From the NCBI GenBank assembly GCA_949297185.1, contig CASFRM010000016.1, positions 1 to 40,803 on the forward strand: 40,803 nt of DNA, written 5' to 3'. Origin of the DNA: an uncultured Pseudomonadota bacterium (GTDB lineage Bacteria; Pseudomonadota; Alphaproteobacteria; RF32; CAG-239). Positions 23,072 through 32,923 of the stretch are shown one piece after another (the stretch's first letter is position 1; each line of letters begins with the position of its first letter). The notes below the pieces were generated by a model. That model was not told the origin of the DNA. It ran no database searches and was given only the letters and a program-made list of their open reading frames with translations. The translations under genes were made by a program, and so were the position numbers.

Positions 23072-26000
23072 TTACTGCTGTGATTTGCGCTTGCCTACCG
23101 TTATCTGGTACAAGCTCTCAAATAATACATAAAGCAAAGGTATTACTATCAAGCCAAGTGCCGTTCCTAACAGCATTCCGTAAAATACCGGAACACCTAT
23201 CGCTACACGGCTGGCTGCACCGGCACCGGTGGCGATAATCATCGGGAACACACCTAAAATAAAGGTAAAGGCTGTCATCAATACCGCTCTGAACCTTTCT
23301 TTGGTGCCGACCATTGCCGCTTTGACCAATGTTGAACCTTTTTCATGCTCCTCTTTGGCAAACTCGACAATCAAAATCGCGTTCTTACTGGCAAGACCAA
23401 CCAACAGTATCAAACCTAATTGAGCGTAAATACTCAAAGGTAAACCGGTGATAAACAATCCGACCAGAGCTCCCAACATAGCAACCGCAACCGAGGTTAA
23501 CACCGGCAGAGGCGTAATCCAACTCTCGTACTGGGCGACCAAGAACAAGTATCCGAATATTACAGCCAAAGTTATCAAATATCCAATCTGACCTTGTGAG
23601 GATTTTTCTTGGTAGCTGATACCAGACCACTCATAACCGAATCCTTCAGGCATGGTTTTAGCCAATTCTTCAACAGCAGCCATAGCCTCACCGGTACTTA
23701 CCGCCGGATTTTGTACCGCGGTTATCGAGGCCGACGGATATTGGTTATAACGGCTTACTACACGCGGTGATAATACTTTGCTCAAGCTTAGCACGCTATC
23801 CAACGGTACCATCTCGCCATTTTCGCTTTGGACATGCAAATTCTTTATCGAATCGATATCTTTGCGGTTCTTCCAGTCAGCTTGTATCATAACTTTGTTA
23901 ACTTGCGTACCGAAGTTTACATCGTTGATATATGCAGAACCTAAGTAATACTGCAAGGTTGAGAATATGCTACCGACACTTACTTTCATGGCTTCGGCTT
24001 TTACTCTGTCTATATCTACGTAGATATTCGGGGTTTTGGCCGTATAGGTCGTATAGGCATAGGAAATTTCCGGCAGAGCATTCATCTTACCCAAAAAGGC
24101 CATCAATGCTGCTTCAATCTCTTGCGGATCATCAGTATCCATAGACTGTAAACGGAAATCCATACCACCGCTCATACCAAGACCCATAATTGCAGGAGGC
24201 TCAAACATTTGAACATCAGCTTCGGAATATTCGCTTAATTTTGCTCTGAGCCTGTTCATTATGTTGGTGGAATAGAGTTCATCGCCCTTTCGTTCGTTCC
24301 ATGGTTTTAACACTGTAATAACCATAGCAACGTTCTCACCGGTACCACCAATCATACTAACACCGGTAATTGTCATTACAGCATCAACACCTGGTTCATT
24401 TTTGATAACGGGTATTATCTTATCAATAAATGCTTTAGTACGTTCTCTTGATGCACCTTCGGGAAGTTGAATATTACCCATAATCATACCTTGGTCTTCT
24501 GAGGGTATAAACGAAGTTTGACTGATGTTTAAGATACCGGCAATTACAATCAATGCCAAACCATAAACGACGGCTACTACTCCAATCTTACGACCAAAGA
24601 TACCAACAATTCCAGCATAGGTATCACGGCTCTTATTAACGACATGGTTAAACCAGAACAAAGGACCATGTTCCACCGGCTTTAGCGGACGCAATATCGT
24701 CGCGCAAAGTGCCGGAGATAGGGTCAGAGCATTTAGTGCTGAGAAAGCAACAGATACAGAAATCGTAACCGCGAATTGTTGGTATATCTTACCGGTAATT
24801 CCACCCATAAAGCCAACCGGTACGAAAATTGCCAACAGAACCAAGGTCGTTGCCACAATAGCTCCGGAAACTTCGCTCATGGCTTTAATAGTGGCTTCTT
24901 TTGGTGTGAGGTTCTCTTGCTCCATAAGCGCCAAAACGCGCTCGACCACCACAATAGCATCATCTACCACCAAACCGATTGCCAAGACCAAACCAAATAG
25001 TGTCAACATATTTAAGCTGTAGCCCAAAGCCAGCATTACGGCAAAAGTTGCAAGCAAAGATACCGGAATGGTTAAACTCGGAACCAAGGTTGAACGCCAG
25101 TCTTGTAAGAAAATATAGCAAACAAATATAACCAAAGTAAAAGTGAAAATTAAGGTTAATACGACTTCCTCAATTGAAGCAGTAATGTATTTGGTTGAGT
25201 CATAACCAATCAAATAGTCTACCCCCTCGGGAAAGTTGGCTTTTAAGCGTTCCAACTCGGCTTTTAGATTATTCATTGCATCCAAAGCATTGGCTCCGGT
25301 TAATTGGTTAATTGCTATTGCCACATTGGGAACTCCGTTGTATTTTGAGGCAGCACGATAGCTCTCTTCACCAATTTCAATTCTGGCAATATCTTTTAGT
25401 TGTACCAAACCACCCTCTTCGGCCGTACGAACAATAATGTTCTTAAAGTCTTCAACCTCATTGATACGACCTTGGGTTTGCAAAGCATATACAATTTGCT
25501 GTTTGCCGTCTCCGGGCATTGAACCTACTTTACCTAATGAAGGTTGGTAGTTTTGACCTTCAATCGCTGCAACTATTTGCTCCAACGGCAAATTAAGCGC
25601 CGCAATCTTGTCGGCATCTAACCATACGCGCATACTCAATCTGGCAGAATATACATTTACTTCACCAACACCATCTACACGTGCCAAACTATTCTTCATA
25701 TTGTTTTGTACATAGTCTGCCAATTCAGAGCTGCTTAGGCTGTTATCGGGTGAAAATACCGAAACAAAGCCTAAAATATTCGATGAACGACTACGTACGG
25801 TCAAGCCTTGTCTTTGCACCTCGGTAGGTAACATTGAAGTGGCTTGTTGAATACGGTTTTGAACCTTTACTTGTGCCATATCGGGATCGGTTCCTACCTT
25901 AAAGGTAATAGTCAACTGATATGAAGAGTCTTCTGATGAGGAAGACATGTAAATCATATCCTCAACACCGTTTACCTGCTCTTCCAACGGAATACCGATG

Positions 26001-26182
26001 GTTCTGGCCACAACTTCTGCCGAAGCTCCGGGATAGGTTGCCGAAACAACAATCTCCGGAGGAGTAATCTCTGGATATAACGCAATCGGAAGCGAAAATA
26101 CCGATATCAATCCGGCCAATGATAAAACGATGGATATTACCATCGCAAAACGAGGGCGTTCAATAAAAATCCTTGAAAACAT
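23072..26182 (-). CDS. acrB: RND multidrug efflux transporter, AcrB/MexB (HAE1) family
   Basis: This 1036-aa inner-membrane proton/drug antiporter has the first membrane helix after [20 protein letters not shown], the two porter-loop regions, and twelve expected helices. The proton-relay aspartates are in [20 protein letters not shown], matching Asp407/Asp408 of E. coli AcrB, and the relay lysine is in [18 protein letters not shown]. The length is normal for the family. It would form a tripartite pump with the adaptor encoded two bases upstream. No outer-membrane TolC-type gene is in the operon, so the channel must be encoded elsewhere. The symbol is given at family level; the substrate range cannot be read from sequence. 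Confidence 0.95.
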   Translation of the reverse strand: MFSRIFIERPRFAMVISIVLSLAGLISVFSLPIALYPEITPPEIVVSATYPGASAEVVARTIGIPLEEQVNGVEDMIYMSSSSEDSSYQLTITFKVGTDPDMAQVKVQNRIQQATSMLPTEVQRQGLTVRSRSSNILGFVSVFSPDNSLSSSELADYVQNNMKNSLARVDGVGEVNVYSARLSMRVWLDADKIAALNLPLEQIVAAIEGQNYQPSLGKVGSMPGDGKQQIVYALQTQGRINEVEDFKNIIVRTAEEGGLVQLKDIARIEIGEESYRAASKYNGVPNVAIAINQLTGANALDAMNNLKAELERLKANFPEGVDYLIGYDSTKYITASIEEVVLTLIFTFTLVIFVCYIFLQDWRSTLVPSLTIPVSLLATFAVMLALGYSLNMLTLFGLVLAIGLVVDDAIVVVERVLALMEQENLTPKEATIKAMSEVSGAIVATTLVLLAIFVPVGFMGGITGKIYQQFAVTISVSVAFSALNALTLSPALCATILRPLKPVEHGPLFWFNHVVNKSRDTYAGIVGIFGRKIGVVAVVYGLALIVIAGILNISQTSFIPSEDQGMIMGNIQLPEGASRERTKAFIDKIIPVIKNEPGVDAVMTITGVSMIGGTGENVAMVITVLKPWNERKGDELYSTNIMNRLRAKLSEYSEADVQMFEPPAIMGLGMSGGMDFRLQSMDTDDPQEIEAALMAFLGKMNALPEISYAYTTYTAKTPNIYVDIDRVKAEAMKVSVGSIFSTLQYYLGSAYINDVNFGTQVNKVMIQADWKNRKDIDSIKNLHVQSENGEMVPLDSVLSLSKVLSPRVVSRYNQYPSASITAVQNPAVSTGEAMAAVEELAKTMPEGFGYEWSGISYQEKSSQGQIGYLITLAVIFGYLFLVAQYESWITPLPVLTSVAVAMLGALVGLFITGLPLSIYAQLGLILLVGLASKNAILIVEFAKEEHEKGSTLVKAAMVGTKERFRAVLMTAFTFILGVFPMIIATGAGAASRVAIGVPVFYGMLLGTALGLIVIPLLYVLFESLYQITVGKRKSQQ

Positions 26183-26184
26183 TC

Positions 26185-27342
26185 TTATTTAGCCTCCTCT
26201 GTCTGATTTGAGACCAAGCTGGCTCTTACTTTAGAGCCATCTTTTACTTTTTGCAAACCGCTAACTATAATCTTTTCATTACCTTCAAGACCTGATAAAA
26301 CAATTTGCTTATCTTCAAACAATCCGTCTAACTGTACTCTCCTTTCGCTGACATTGCCTTCTGAATCTACAACAAAGACATAAGAGCCGTTAGTATCTTG
26401 CATTACTGCCGCCGGTGAAATAATTATTGCCGGTGTCTCTTTGGCTGATGATAATATTACATTTACATAGTTACCGGCAACCAACATTCTGTCTTGGTTT
26501 GCGTACTCCAAATAAATCGGAATGGTTGCAGTATTTTTATTTACTTCGTTGTTTACGAAATAAGAAACCATGTTTTCGTTTAGAATACTACCATCAGGCA
26601 ACACCAAACGTGTTTTTAGACCGCTGGAACCCAATTTTTTGAAAAACAGATTGTCTTTATCAGGAACCGAGAATGCTACTCTTATCGGCGAAGCTTGAAT
26701 GATGCGAGCCAAGGTTTGGGTATTGGAGCTTACATAGTTGCCTTCGGTAACCTCTGCTTTACCTATTAAACCGGTTATGGGGGCTTTAATTTCAGTGTGC
26801 TCCAAATCAATTTGAGCTAACTCTAAATTGGCTTCGGCTTGAGCAACTGCGGCTTTGGCTTGTAAATAAGCACTCTCTGCAGTATCTAAGGTAGATTTAG
26901 ATGCATATTGTTGACTGCTTAGGGCTTTTTGTCTTCTGTAATCCCTTTCGGTTTTAACCAAGTTGGCCTTGGCACTGTCGAGTGCAGCTTTACTCAAATC
27001 TACATTGGCAATATATCTATCTTGTTCGATGACAAACAATATATCGCCTTCTTTTACAACTGATCCTTCTTGAAATAAAACTTTATCAACATAACCTGAA
27101 ACCTGAGGTATCAGGTCAACACTCTTTATAGCCTCTACCGATGCTATATAATTTCTTTGCGGAGAAACATCCGTCTTTACGACATCTTCTACCAACACAT
27201 GCGGAACGGTCATTCCTGCCCCGCCCATCATTGAGGTTACAGGTGTAAGTTTAGCTTTTAGGTACCAACCTATGCCGATACACAACATTATAACCACAAA
27301 ATTTAGTATAATTTTTCTTTTTTGAACCTTTACTACTTGCAT
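26185..27342 (-). CDS. acrA: RND efflux periplasmic adaptor (membrane fusion protein)
   Basis: This 385-aa adaptor links the RND pump to an outer-membrane channel. The N-terminal membrane anchor ([18 protein letters not shown], about 11-28) has no lipobox, so it is anchored by a helix rather than lipid. The barrel-sandwich half-motif [20 protein letters not shown] (about 79-98) is followed by the alpha-helical hairpin ([20 protein letters not shown], then ... [20 protein letters not shown]) and [16 protein letters not shown], then the beta-barrel and membrane-proximal domains. It is translated as an operon with the regulator (3-base gap) and acrB (2-base gap). Confidence 0.94.
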   Translation of the reverse strand: MQVVKVQKRKIILNFVVIMLCIGIGWYLKAKLTPVTSMMGGAGMTVPHVLVEDVVKTDVSPQRNYIASVEAIKSVDLIPQVSGYVDKVLFQEGSVVKEGDILFVIEQDRYIANVDLSKAALDSAKANLVKTERDYRRQKALSSQQYASKSTLDTAESAYLQAKAAVAQAEANLELAQIDLEHTEIKAPITGLIGKAEVTEGNYVSSNTQTLARIIQASPIRVAFSVPDKDNLFFKKLGSSGLKTRLVLPDGSILNENMVSYFVNNEVNKNTATIPIYLEYANQDRMLVAGNYVNVILSSAKETPAIIISPAAVMQDTNGSYVFVVDSEGNVSERRVQLDGLFEDKQIVLSGLEGNEKIIVSGLQKVKDGSKVRASLVSNQTEEAK

Positions 27343-27345
27343 CTT

Positions 27346-27960
27346 TTATTTCTCCACTCTAACACCATTCATAATCATATCAAAACCTTGAGTAATCATA
27401 TAAGAAAGCGTCTTATTTTGTTTAACTCCCGATATATATTTATCGATTGTACCTTTCCAAAAGGCGGTAAGGACTTCTGAAAGTTCTTGAATATCGGTAT
27501 TTTGCTTTAACTCACCATGTTCTTTCAAGAACAGTAGAACTTCTCCCAATTTTTTATCGGGAAGTTCACATAGTTCTCCCACCTCGGACCATACTTTATC
27601 AAATACGGCTGTAGACCATTCCATACGGTAAACCATAAAAAACAGAAATCTCTTAAAATCAACATCCTTTTCAATAATGTTGGCACGACATACAACTGCT
27701 TGTCGCAGTTCTTCAATCGTTGTGGGCATTCCTTGCGGGTATAGCTTCCTTTGAGAGGTTATTTTTTGCACTATAATCGCGCTTATTAAGTCTGTTTTAT
27801 TACGAAAATGCCAGTAGACAGCTCCTTTGGTTAGGTTAATGCGACGAGCTATCTCGTCAAATGTTGTCCTTGAGAAGCCTTTTTCGTAAAAAGTCTGCAA
27901 GGCAGAATCGAGAATCGCCTGTCTTGTCTGTTCGGCATCTTCTTTGGTTTTTCTTGCCAT
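27346..27960 (-). CDS. TetR/AcrR-family repressor of the efflux operon
   Basis: This 204-aa regulator has an N-terminal TetR helix-turn-helix (about 10-57): RQAILDSALQTFYEKGFSRT, TTFDEIARRINLTKGAVYWHF and RNKTDLISAI. The C-terminal ligand-binding domain is of AcrR/TtgR type (FMVYRMEWSTAVFDKVWSEV, AFWKGTIDKYISGVKQ). It is the first gene of the operon with acrA and acrB, so it should control its own synthesis. A palindrome resembling the E. coli AcrR site overlaps the promoter just upstream (27986-28010). Confidence 0.92.
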   Translation of the reverse strand: MARKTKEDAEQTRQAILDSALQTFYEKGFSRTTFDEIARRINLTKGAVYWHFRNKTDLISAIIVQKITSQRKLYPQGMPTTIEELRQAVVCRANIIEKDVDFKRFLFFMVYRMEWSTAVFDKVWSEVGELCELPDKKLGEVLLFLKEHGELKQNTDIQELSEVLTAFWKGTIDKYISGVKQNKTLSYMITQGFDMIMNGVRVEK

Positions 27961-27985
27961 ATCGATAGTTTCCGTCCTAAAATTT

Positions 27986-28010
27986 TACATACATTCGGGT
28001 GGTATGTATA
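27986..28010. promoter_or_regulatory. AcrR-like operator
   Basis: Inverted half-sites ACATAC (27987-27992) and GTATGT (28002-28007) are separated by nine bases. The left half extends to TACATACATT, the same as the E. coli AcrR operator as I recall it. The right half overlaps the candidate -10 of the efflux operon. Confidence 0.65.
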
Positions 28011-28032
28011 TACTGATTTTATTAAAAATCAA
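28005..28032 (-). promoter_or_regulatory. Promoter of the efflux operon
   Basis: On the minus strand TTGATT and TATACA are separated by 16 bases. The -10 lies in the AcrR-like palindrome, consistent with repression by occlusion. Confidence 0.45.
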
Positions 28033-28047
28033 TAAATTTTTTATATT

Positions 28048-28698
28048 TTAGTCACAAAAAATTGTTCTAACCGATAATATGGCCTCTTTTGTATCATGGT
28101 AAATATAATCACAAAACTGTGTATTTGCAGCACTTATTTTATCACCTATTCCAACAGTAATAAAACCAAGTTTTTTTGCTGCTTGCAAGTTATCACCGTT
28201 ATCTTCAAAAACTATACATTCCGATGCAGATAAACCGTACTTTTGCAAAAATCTGTTGAATCCTACTCCTGTACATTTGAACGAGTATTTCATATCATGC
28301 CCGTCAAAAATTTCTTTAAACAACTCCTTATCAACTTTAATCTGAGATAATACATCTGTCACATGTTTTTTGGTGCTGTCGGTGATAATATATTTTTCAT
28401 TGGGCAAATTATGCAGCACGGCATTTAATTCTAAATCTTGAGGCAAAGTACTTACATCTACATCACAGATATATTCTAAAAATTCTTGCTTGGAAAAAGG
28501 ATATTCTTTTCCAAGAGCATCTGCATCATAATAATACCTCTCCCGCAAATTTTTTATAAGCTCAACGGCATCTTTTTCATCTATTTGCAATTTGTTTTTA
28601 AAAAAACTAACTACCGCTCTATCAACAAGCTTTTCTATTGTTTCGGAAGCCTTATATAGAGTACCGTCTAAATCAAATACAAATTTCTTTGCACTCAT
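28048..28698 (-). CDS. HAD-superfamily phosphatase, pyrimidine 5'-nucleotidase-like
   Basis: This 216-aa cytosolic hydrolase shows HAD motif I FDLDGTLY (8-15; the first Asp is the nucleophile), motif II IITDST (about 109-114), a motif III lysine in the KCTGVGFNRFL region and motif IV VFEDNGDN. The helical cap after motif I (ERYYYDADALGKEYPFS) fits the SDT1/PHM8-like group of pyrimidine nucleotidases and phosphoglycolate-type enzymes. It begins three bases after the malQ stop codon and so is the last gene of the glycogen operon. A sugar-phosphate substrate is possible from context but not shown. Confidence 0.85.
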   Translation of the reverse strand: MSAKKFVFDLDGTLYKASETIEKLVDRAVVSFFKNKLQIDEKDAVELIKNLRERYYYDADALGKEYPFSKQEFLEYICDVDVSTLPQDLELNAVLHNLPNEKYIITDSTKKHVTDVLSQIKVDKELFKEIFDGHDMKYSFKCTGVGFNRFLQKYGLSASECIVFEDNGDNLQAAKKLGFITVGIGDKISAANTQFCDYIYHDTKEAILSVRTIFCD

Positions 28699-28701
28699 TT
28701 C

Positions 28702-30825
28702 TTATCTAACCGTAGAAATTGCCGTTACGCAGCGCTTGTAGCGTTCGTCATCTTTCATATCTTCCAAATCAAGCGGCAGTTTGCGCCTCCAATTTGGGTA
28801 TTTATCGCGATCGGTTCCGGGGAAATTTTGCAACTTATCGACGCCGAAAATATCTTCAAGTTGAGCCAAAAATACCGGAGGGTTACTCTTTGCCATAAAC
28901 TTCATTACAGCTTCTTCTATCCCTTCGGGATATTGTTCCCCATATATGTAATCACCACTACGAGGTTTGTCTTGCGGCCAAACTCTTGCAACATCGAGTG
29001 CTGACAGCAGATATTTACGGTCGTTTTCGCGTTTGTGATACATTTCGGCTTTTTCGTTTAAATCACTTAACAGACCAACCTCGTAATTTAGCTCTATATC
29101 ATAGCCAAACCACCACATCTTTAGCGGTGCGATATCGTGAGTGCCTACCGAAACAAAAGCATTTGACGGATAGGCGTCAGGCTGTCTGAAATCACCCCAA
29201 CCGCAATCCCATCTTTCGGCCCACAGTATACTTAAAGCATATATATTTTTTGATGATAAGGTACTTAAAAATCCTTCTGGGACATTACCTATGCTTTCTC
29301 CTACTATCATACATTTATTTAGCCAACTCTCAATCGCTACAATATTCAGCATATCGGCAAAATTATAATACACATATGAGCCGCCTTTCGTAGTATCCGG
29401 TATGATGTATAAGCGCATTAGACTCATTACATGATCCATGCGCAAAGCTCCGGCATTTTGCATATTGGCCCGCAAAATATTTATAAACGGCAAATATTTT
29501 TCTTCTTTTAGTTTCTGAGGCAAAAATGCTCCCAACTCCCATCTTTGTCCGGCAGGGAAAAACGCATCAGGAGGAGCTCCGGCACCGGCTGAGGGAATAA
29601 ATAAATCATGATTGCCCCAATATTCCGCACTATCCTTACCTACACCGACTGCTAAATCGCGATATAAGCCTATCTTCATATTGCATGAATCAATAACTTC
29701 TTTTACCAAAGCAAATTGCCTGTCGGCTTCAAACTGCATAAATTTAAAAAATTCAACCCTGTCTTTGTGCTCTGACAAAAATTCTTTAATACCTGAGGCC
29801 TTGGGCGAAGAATATTTTTGCGGCCAAGCTTGCCAGCCACCCCAGGCTTTGTCTTTTTCGGCTTCGTATATAGCTTGAAACAAAGCCAAACTTTCCAAAC
29901 TTTTACCTTTGGCATTGCAGTAGTCCTTATATGCCTTTTGGCGCTTTTTATCATCACCTTTTTGAAAACGCGCAAAACACAATTCTAACATTTTTACTTT
30001 GAGCGGATATGCTTTTTCATACAAAACCAAATCGGAATTGCGTAGCTCTTGAAGAAGTTTTTCCAGTGGCTTTTTGTCTTCTGCCGTAAACTCGGGAACC
30101 TTTTCTACATCAATATATATCGGATTTAGAAACTCTCGCGAGATTGAAGAATACGGACTGGCATTTTCGGGGAAATCGTGGCACAAAACATTTAACGGAT
30201 TAAGCCCTATAATATCCGCACCGGAAGCAGAACACAACTTTACCAGCTCTTCCAAATCGGTAAAATCTCCAACACCCCAATTACGTTTACTTCTTATTGC
30301 ATAAAGTTGAACTGCATAACCCCAGATTTTTTTGTCTTGTGGCAAATTATCATAACACTTTTCCGGAGCTATGGCCAATACGCTATCATACTTTTTGCCG
30401 CCTAAGGTAATTTTGATATCATAATAGCCCACTTCTAACGGAGTGGTGATACGCAGGCTCTCTTTGTACAGATTTTCGTGATTTTGCGTATCTCTCATGT
30501 ATTCGTAGGTAAGTTTTTTTATCTCTCCATTGCTATCTTTTGCTTCTATCTCTATATTCGATAAATCCGGTGAAACGACATCGATAACTACATCATTTTG
30601 CACCCTTACATATATCGGCTCGAGAGCTTTTTGCCAACGCAAATTATCAAGCTTGTCTAAAGACTGATTTATTTCATCAGCAGAGCTTGCCGGATAACCT
30701 AAAGAAGAAGCCAAAAAACTGATTACTTTTTCATCGACCTCATATTTTTTGCTCTTTAGTCCTCCGTCAGAAAACTCTGTTGCAATACCTAACTTTTCTG
30801 CAAGCTCTGATAATTTTGCATTCAT
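28702..30825 (-). CDS. malQ: 4-alpha-glucanotransferase (amylomaltase), GH77
   Basis: This 707-aa enzyme transfers maltodextrin segments between 1,4-alpha-glucans. The N-terminal ~140 residues form the extra beta-sandwich region seen in E. coli-type MalQ. The GH77 barrel follows, with the nucleophile Asp in ALRMDHVMSLMRLYIIP, the acid/base Glu in CMIVGESIGNVPEGF and the third Asp in VSVGTHDIAPLKMWW. The start has AAGGAAAC upstream and lies eleven bases after the glgX stop codon. With GlgX it would process limit dextrins released from glycogen. Confidence 0.96.
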   Translation of the reverse strand: MNAKLSELAEKLGIATEFSDGGLKSKKYEVDEKVISFLASSLGYPASSADEINQSLDKLDNLRWQKALEPIYVRVQNDVVIDVVSPDLSNIEIEAKDSNGEIKKLTYEYMRDTQNHENLYKESLRITTPLEVGYYDIKITLGGKKYDSVLAIAPEKCYDNLPQDKKIWGYAVQLYAIRSKRNWGVGDFTDLEELVKLCSASGADIIGLNPLNVLCHDFPENASPYSSISREFLNPIYIDVEKVPEFTAEDKKPLEKLLQELRNSDLVLYEKAYPLKVKMLELCFARFQKGDDKKRQKAYKDYCNAKGKSLESLALFQAIYEAEKDKAWGGWQAWPQKYSSPKASGIKEFLSEHKDRVEFFKFMQFEADRQFALVKEVIDSCNMKIGLYRDLAVGVGKDSAEYWGNHDLFIPSAGAGAPPDAFFPAGQRWELGAFLPQKLKEEKYLPFINILRANMQNAGALRMDHVMSLMRLYIIPDTTKGGSYVYYNFADMLNIVAIESWLNKCMIVGESIGNVPEGFLSTLSSKNIYALSILWAERWDCGWGDFRQPDAYPSNAFVSVGTHDIAPLKMWWFGYDIELNYEVGLLSDLNEKAEMYHKRENDRKYLLSALDVARVWPQDKPRSGDYIYGEQYPEGIEEAVMKFMAKSNPPVFLAQLEDIFGVDKLQNFPGTDRDKYPNWRRKLPLDLEDMKDDERYKRCVTAISTVR

Positions 30826-30835
30826 ATCCGTTTCC

Positions 30836-32914
30836 TTATCTTATCTCTACTAAAATCACACACCATGACGGAACAGATATTATTTTTCCGCCACCTAATT
30901 TTTCCGTATCACTAAACCGACCGGAAGAATCCAAAAGCAATCGCCATTTACCTCTGGCTAAATTAGACGGAAGTTTCCACTGAGTTTCGTGATAATTGGC
31001 ATTGAATATTGCCAACACAAAGCCGTCACCGTCTTTAACCAAATAAGAAATACTGTGACGATTGCCGTCATGCCAATCCGAACTCCCGAATTCTTTGCCG
31101 TCTTCTTTGTACCATGCCAAATCTTTGTGGCCTTTGTTGTCAACGACTGCTCCGGTAAAAAACATGTTGCGTTTGAACATATCCAACCTTTTACGCAACC
31201 TGACTAATTTTCGGAAATATGATATCAGTTGTTTTTGCTCGGCTGATATTCCTTCCCATGTAACCCAAGTTATTGCATTATCCTGACAGTATGGATTGTT
31301 GTTACCCATTTGGGTGCGGTAAAATTCATCGCCGAAAACAACCATCGGAGTACCAAACGATAGCATCAAGGTTGCCAACATTGCTTTTACTCTGTCACGA
31401 CGATTAGTTCTAACCAACCGGCTATCGGTCTCTCCTTCGGCTCCTGAATTCCAACTCCAGTTGCTGTTGTTGCCGTCGCGATTGTCTTCACCGTTGGCAC
31501 TGTTATGCTTGCCGTTATAACTTACCAAATCATAGAGCGTAAACCCGTCGTGAGCAGTTACAAAATTGACACTTGAAAATATACTGCGGTTATCGTGGTT
31601 AAATAAATCACTGGAACCGGTCAGTCTCGAAGCAAGCTCAGCAATTTGATATTGATCTCCTTTCCAAAAACGGCGAACATTGTCACGATATTTATCATTC
31701 CATTCTGCCCAGCCCGGCATGAAGTTTCCGACCTGATAACCGCCAAAACCTACATCCCAAGGCTCGGCTATCAATTTTACTTTTTGTAAGATTTCATCTT
31801 GTGAAACCGCGTACAGAAATCCGCTGTCCTGCGAGTAATTTCCGTTGCGGCGACATAGTGTGGTTGCCAAATCGAATCTAAAGCCGTCAACATGCATTTT
31901 TTCAACCCAATAACGCAGGGAATCCATCACAAGTCTTAAGACATCGTGATTTTGCAAATTGAAACTGGCACCGCAACCTGTAGTATCTACATAATATCTC
32001 TTATTTTCGGGATTTAGAATATAGTAAGACTGATTATCTATACCGCGATAGCATAGTGTCGGTCCAAGTTGATTACCTTCTCCGGTATGGTTGTATACCA
32101 CATCGAGTATCACCTCCAAACCGTGGGCATGCATTTTTTTGACCATATCCTTAATTTCGTTGATATCACCACCAGAAAGATATGATTGCTCGGGGGCAAA
32201 GAAACTAAAGCTCTCATACCCCCAGTAATTATCAATCACATACCCCCTTTTATGGCGATTGCCGAAAAACGCATGTATGGGCAAAAATTCTACCGCGGTA
32301 ACGCCCAAATGTTTTAGATAATTGATTGTCGAATCATCACTAAAACCGGCGAAAGTTCCGCGTTTGGAATCGGGCAAAAACGGGCTTAATTTAGTAGCGC
32401 CACGAAGATGAGTTTCGTATATTATGCTTGATGATAAATCATAGTTTGGCGAAGCATCGTCTTTCCAATCATAGTCATTGTCGTCAACCACTACCGACTT
32501 GGGAACATAAGGTGCGGAATCCAGTTCGGAAAAAGATAAATCTTTATCCGGACTATCAACATCATATCCAAAAATAGCCTTGTTCCAAATCAGCGTTCCA
32601 ACCAACTTTTTACCATAAGGGTCTATAAGCAATTTATTGTGATTAAATCTCTGTCCCATTAGTGGATTGTATGGGCCATAAACTCTGTAACCATATACCG
32701 TACCAGGTTTTGCACCTTCTAGATATATGTGCCATATGTTATTCTCGCTTGAAGGAATGGTATAGCGCGATATTTCTTCCGAGCCACTTTGATTGAAAAG
32801 ACATAACTCCACCTTAGTTGCATGCGCCGAAAACAGAGCAAAATTGACTCCCTTTCCGTCATAGGTGGCACCCAGAGGATACGGCCTACCATTCGAAACC
32901 TTCAAACCTGACAT
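30836..32914 (-). CDS. glgX: Glycogen debranching enzyme GlgX (isoamylase type), GH13
   Basis: This 692-aa enzyme hydrolyses alpha-1,6 branches of glycogen. The N-terminal CBM48 domain (GRPYPLGATYDGKGVNFALF, about 10-100) is followed by the GH13 barrel. The nucleophile Asp is in HVDGFRFDLATTLCR, the acid/base Glu in KLIAEPWDVGFGGYQVGNF, and the third Asp in FVTAHDGFTLYDLVSYN with the GlgX-typical KHNSANGEDNRDG. I place the start at ATG 32914: AGGAG ends five bases before it, whereas the in-frame GTG at 32920 overlaps the Shine-Dalgarno sequence. The gene follows glgB by nine bases. Confidence 0.96.
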   Translation of the reverse strand: MSGLKVSNGRPYPLGATYDGKGVNFALFSAHATKVELCLFNQSGSEEISRYTIPSSENNIWHIYLEGAKPGTVYGYRVYGPYNPLMGQRFNHNKLLIDPYGKKLVGTLIWNKAIFGYDVDSPDKDLSFSELDSAPYVPKSVVVDDNDYDWKDDASPNYDLSSSIIYETHLRGATKLSPFLPDSKRGTFAGFSDDSTINYLKHLGVTAVEFLPIHAFFGNRHKRGYVIDNYWGYESFSFFAPEQSYLSGGDINEIKDMVKKMHAHGLEVILDVVYNHTGEGNQLGPTLCYRGIDNQSYYILNPENKRYYVDTTGCGASFNLQNHDVLRLVMDSLRYWVEKMHVDGFRFDLATTLCRRNGNYSQDSGFLYAVSQDEILQKVKLIAEPWDVGFGGYQVGNFMPGWAEWNDKYRDNVRRFWKGDQYQIAELASRLTGSSDLFNHDNRSIFSSVNFVTAHDGFTLYDLVSYNGKHNSANGEDNRDGNNSNWSWNSGAEGETDSRLVRTNRRDRVKAMLATLMLSFGTPMVVFGDEFYRTQMGNNNPYCQDNAITWVTWEGISAEQKQLISYFRKLVRLRKRLDMFKRNMFFTGAVVDNKGHKDLAWYKEDGKEFGSSDWHDGNRHSISYLVKDGDGFVLAIFNANYHETQWKLPSNLARGKWRLLLDSSGRFSDTEKLGGGKIISVPSWCVILVEIR

Positions 32915-32923
32915 AAACACTCC

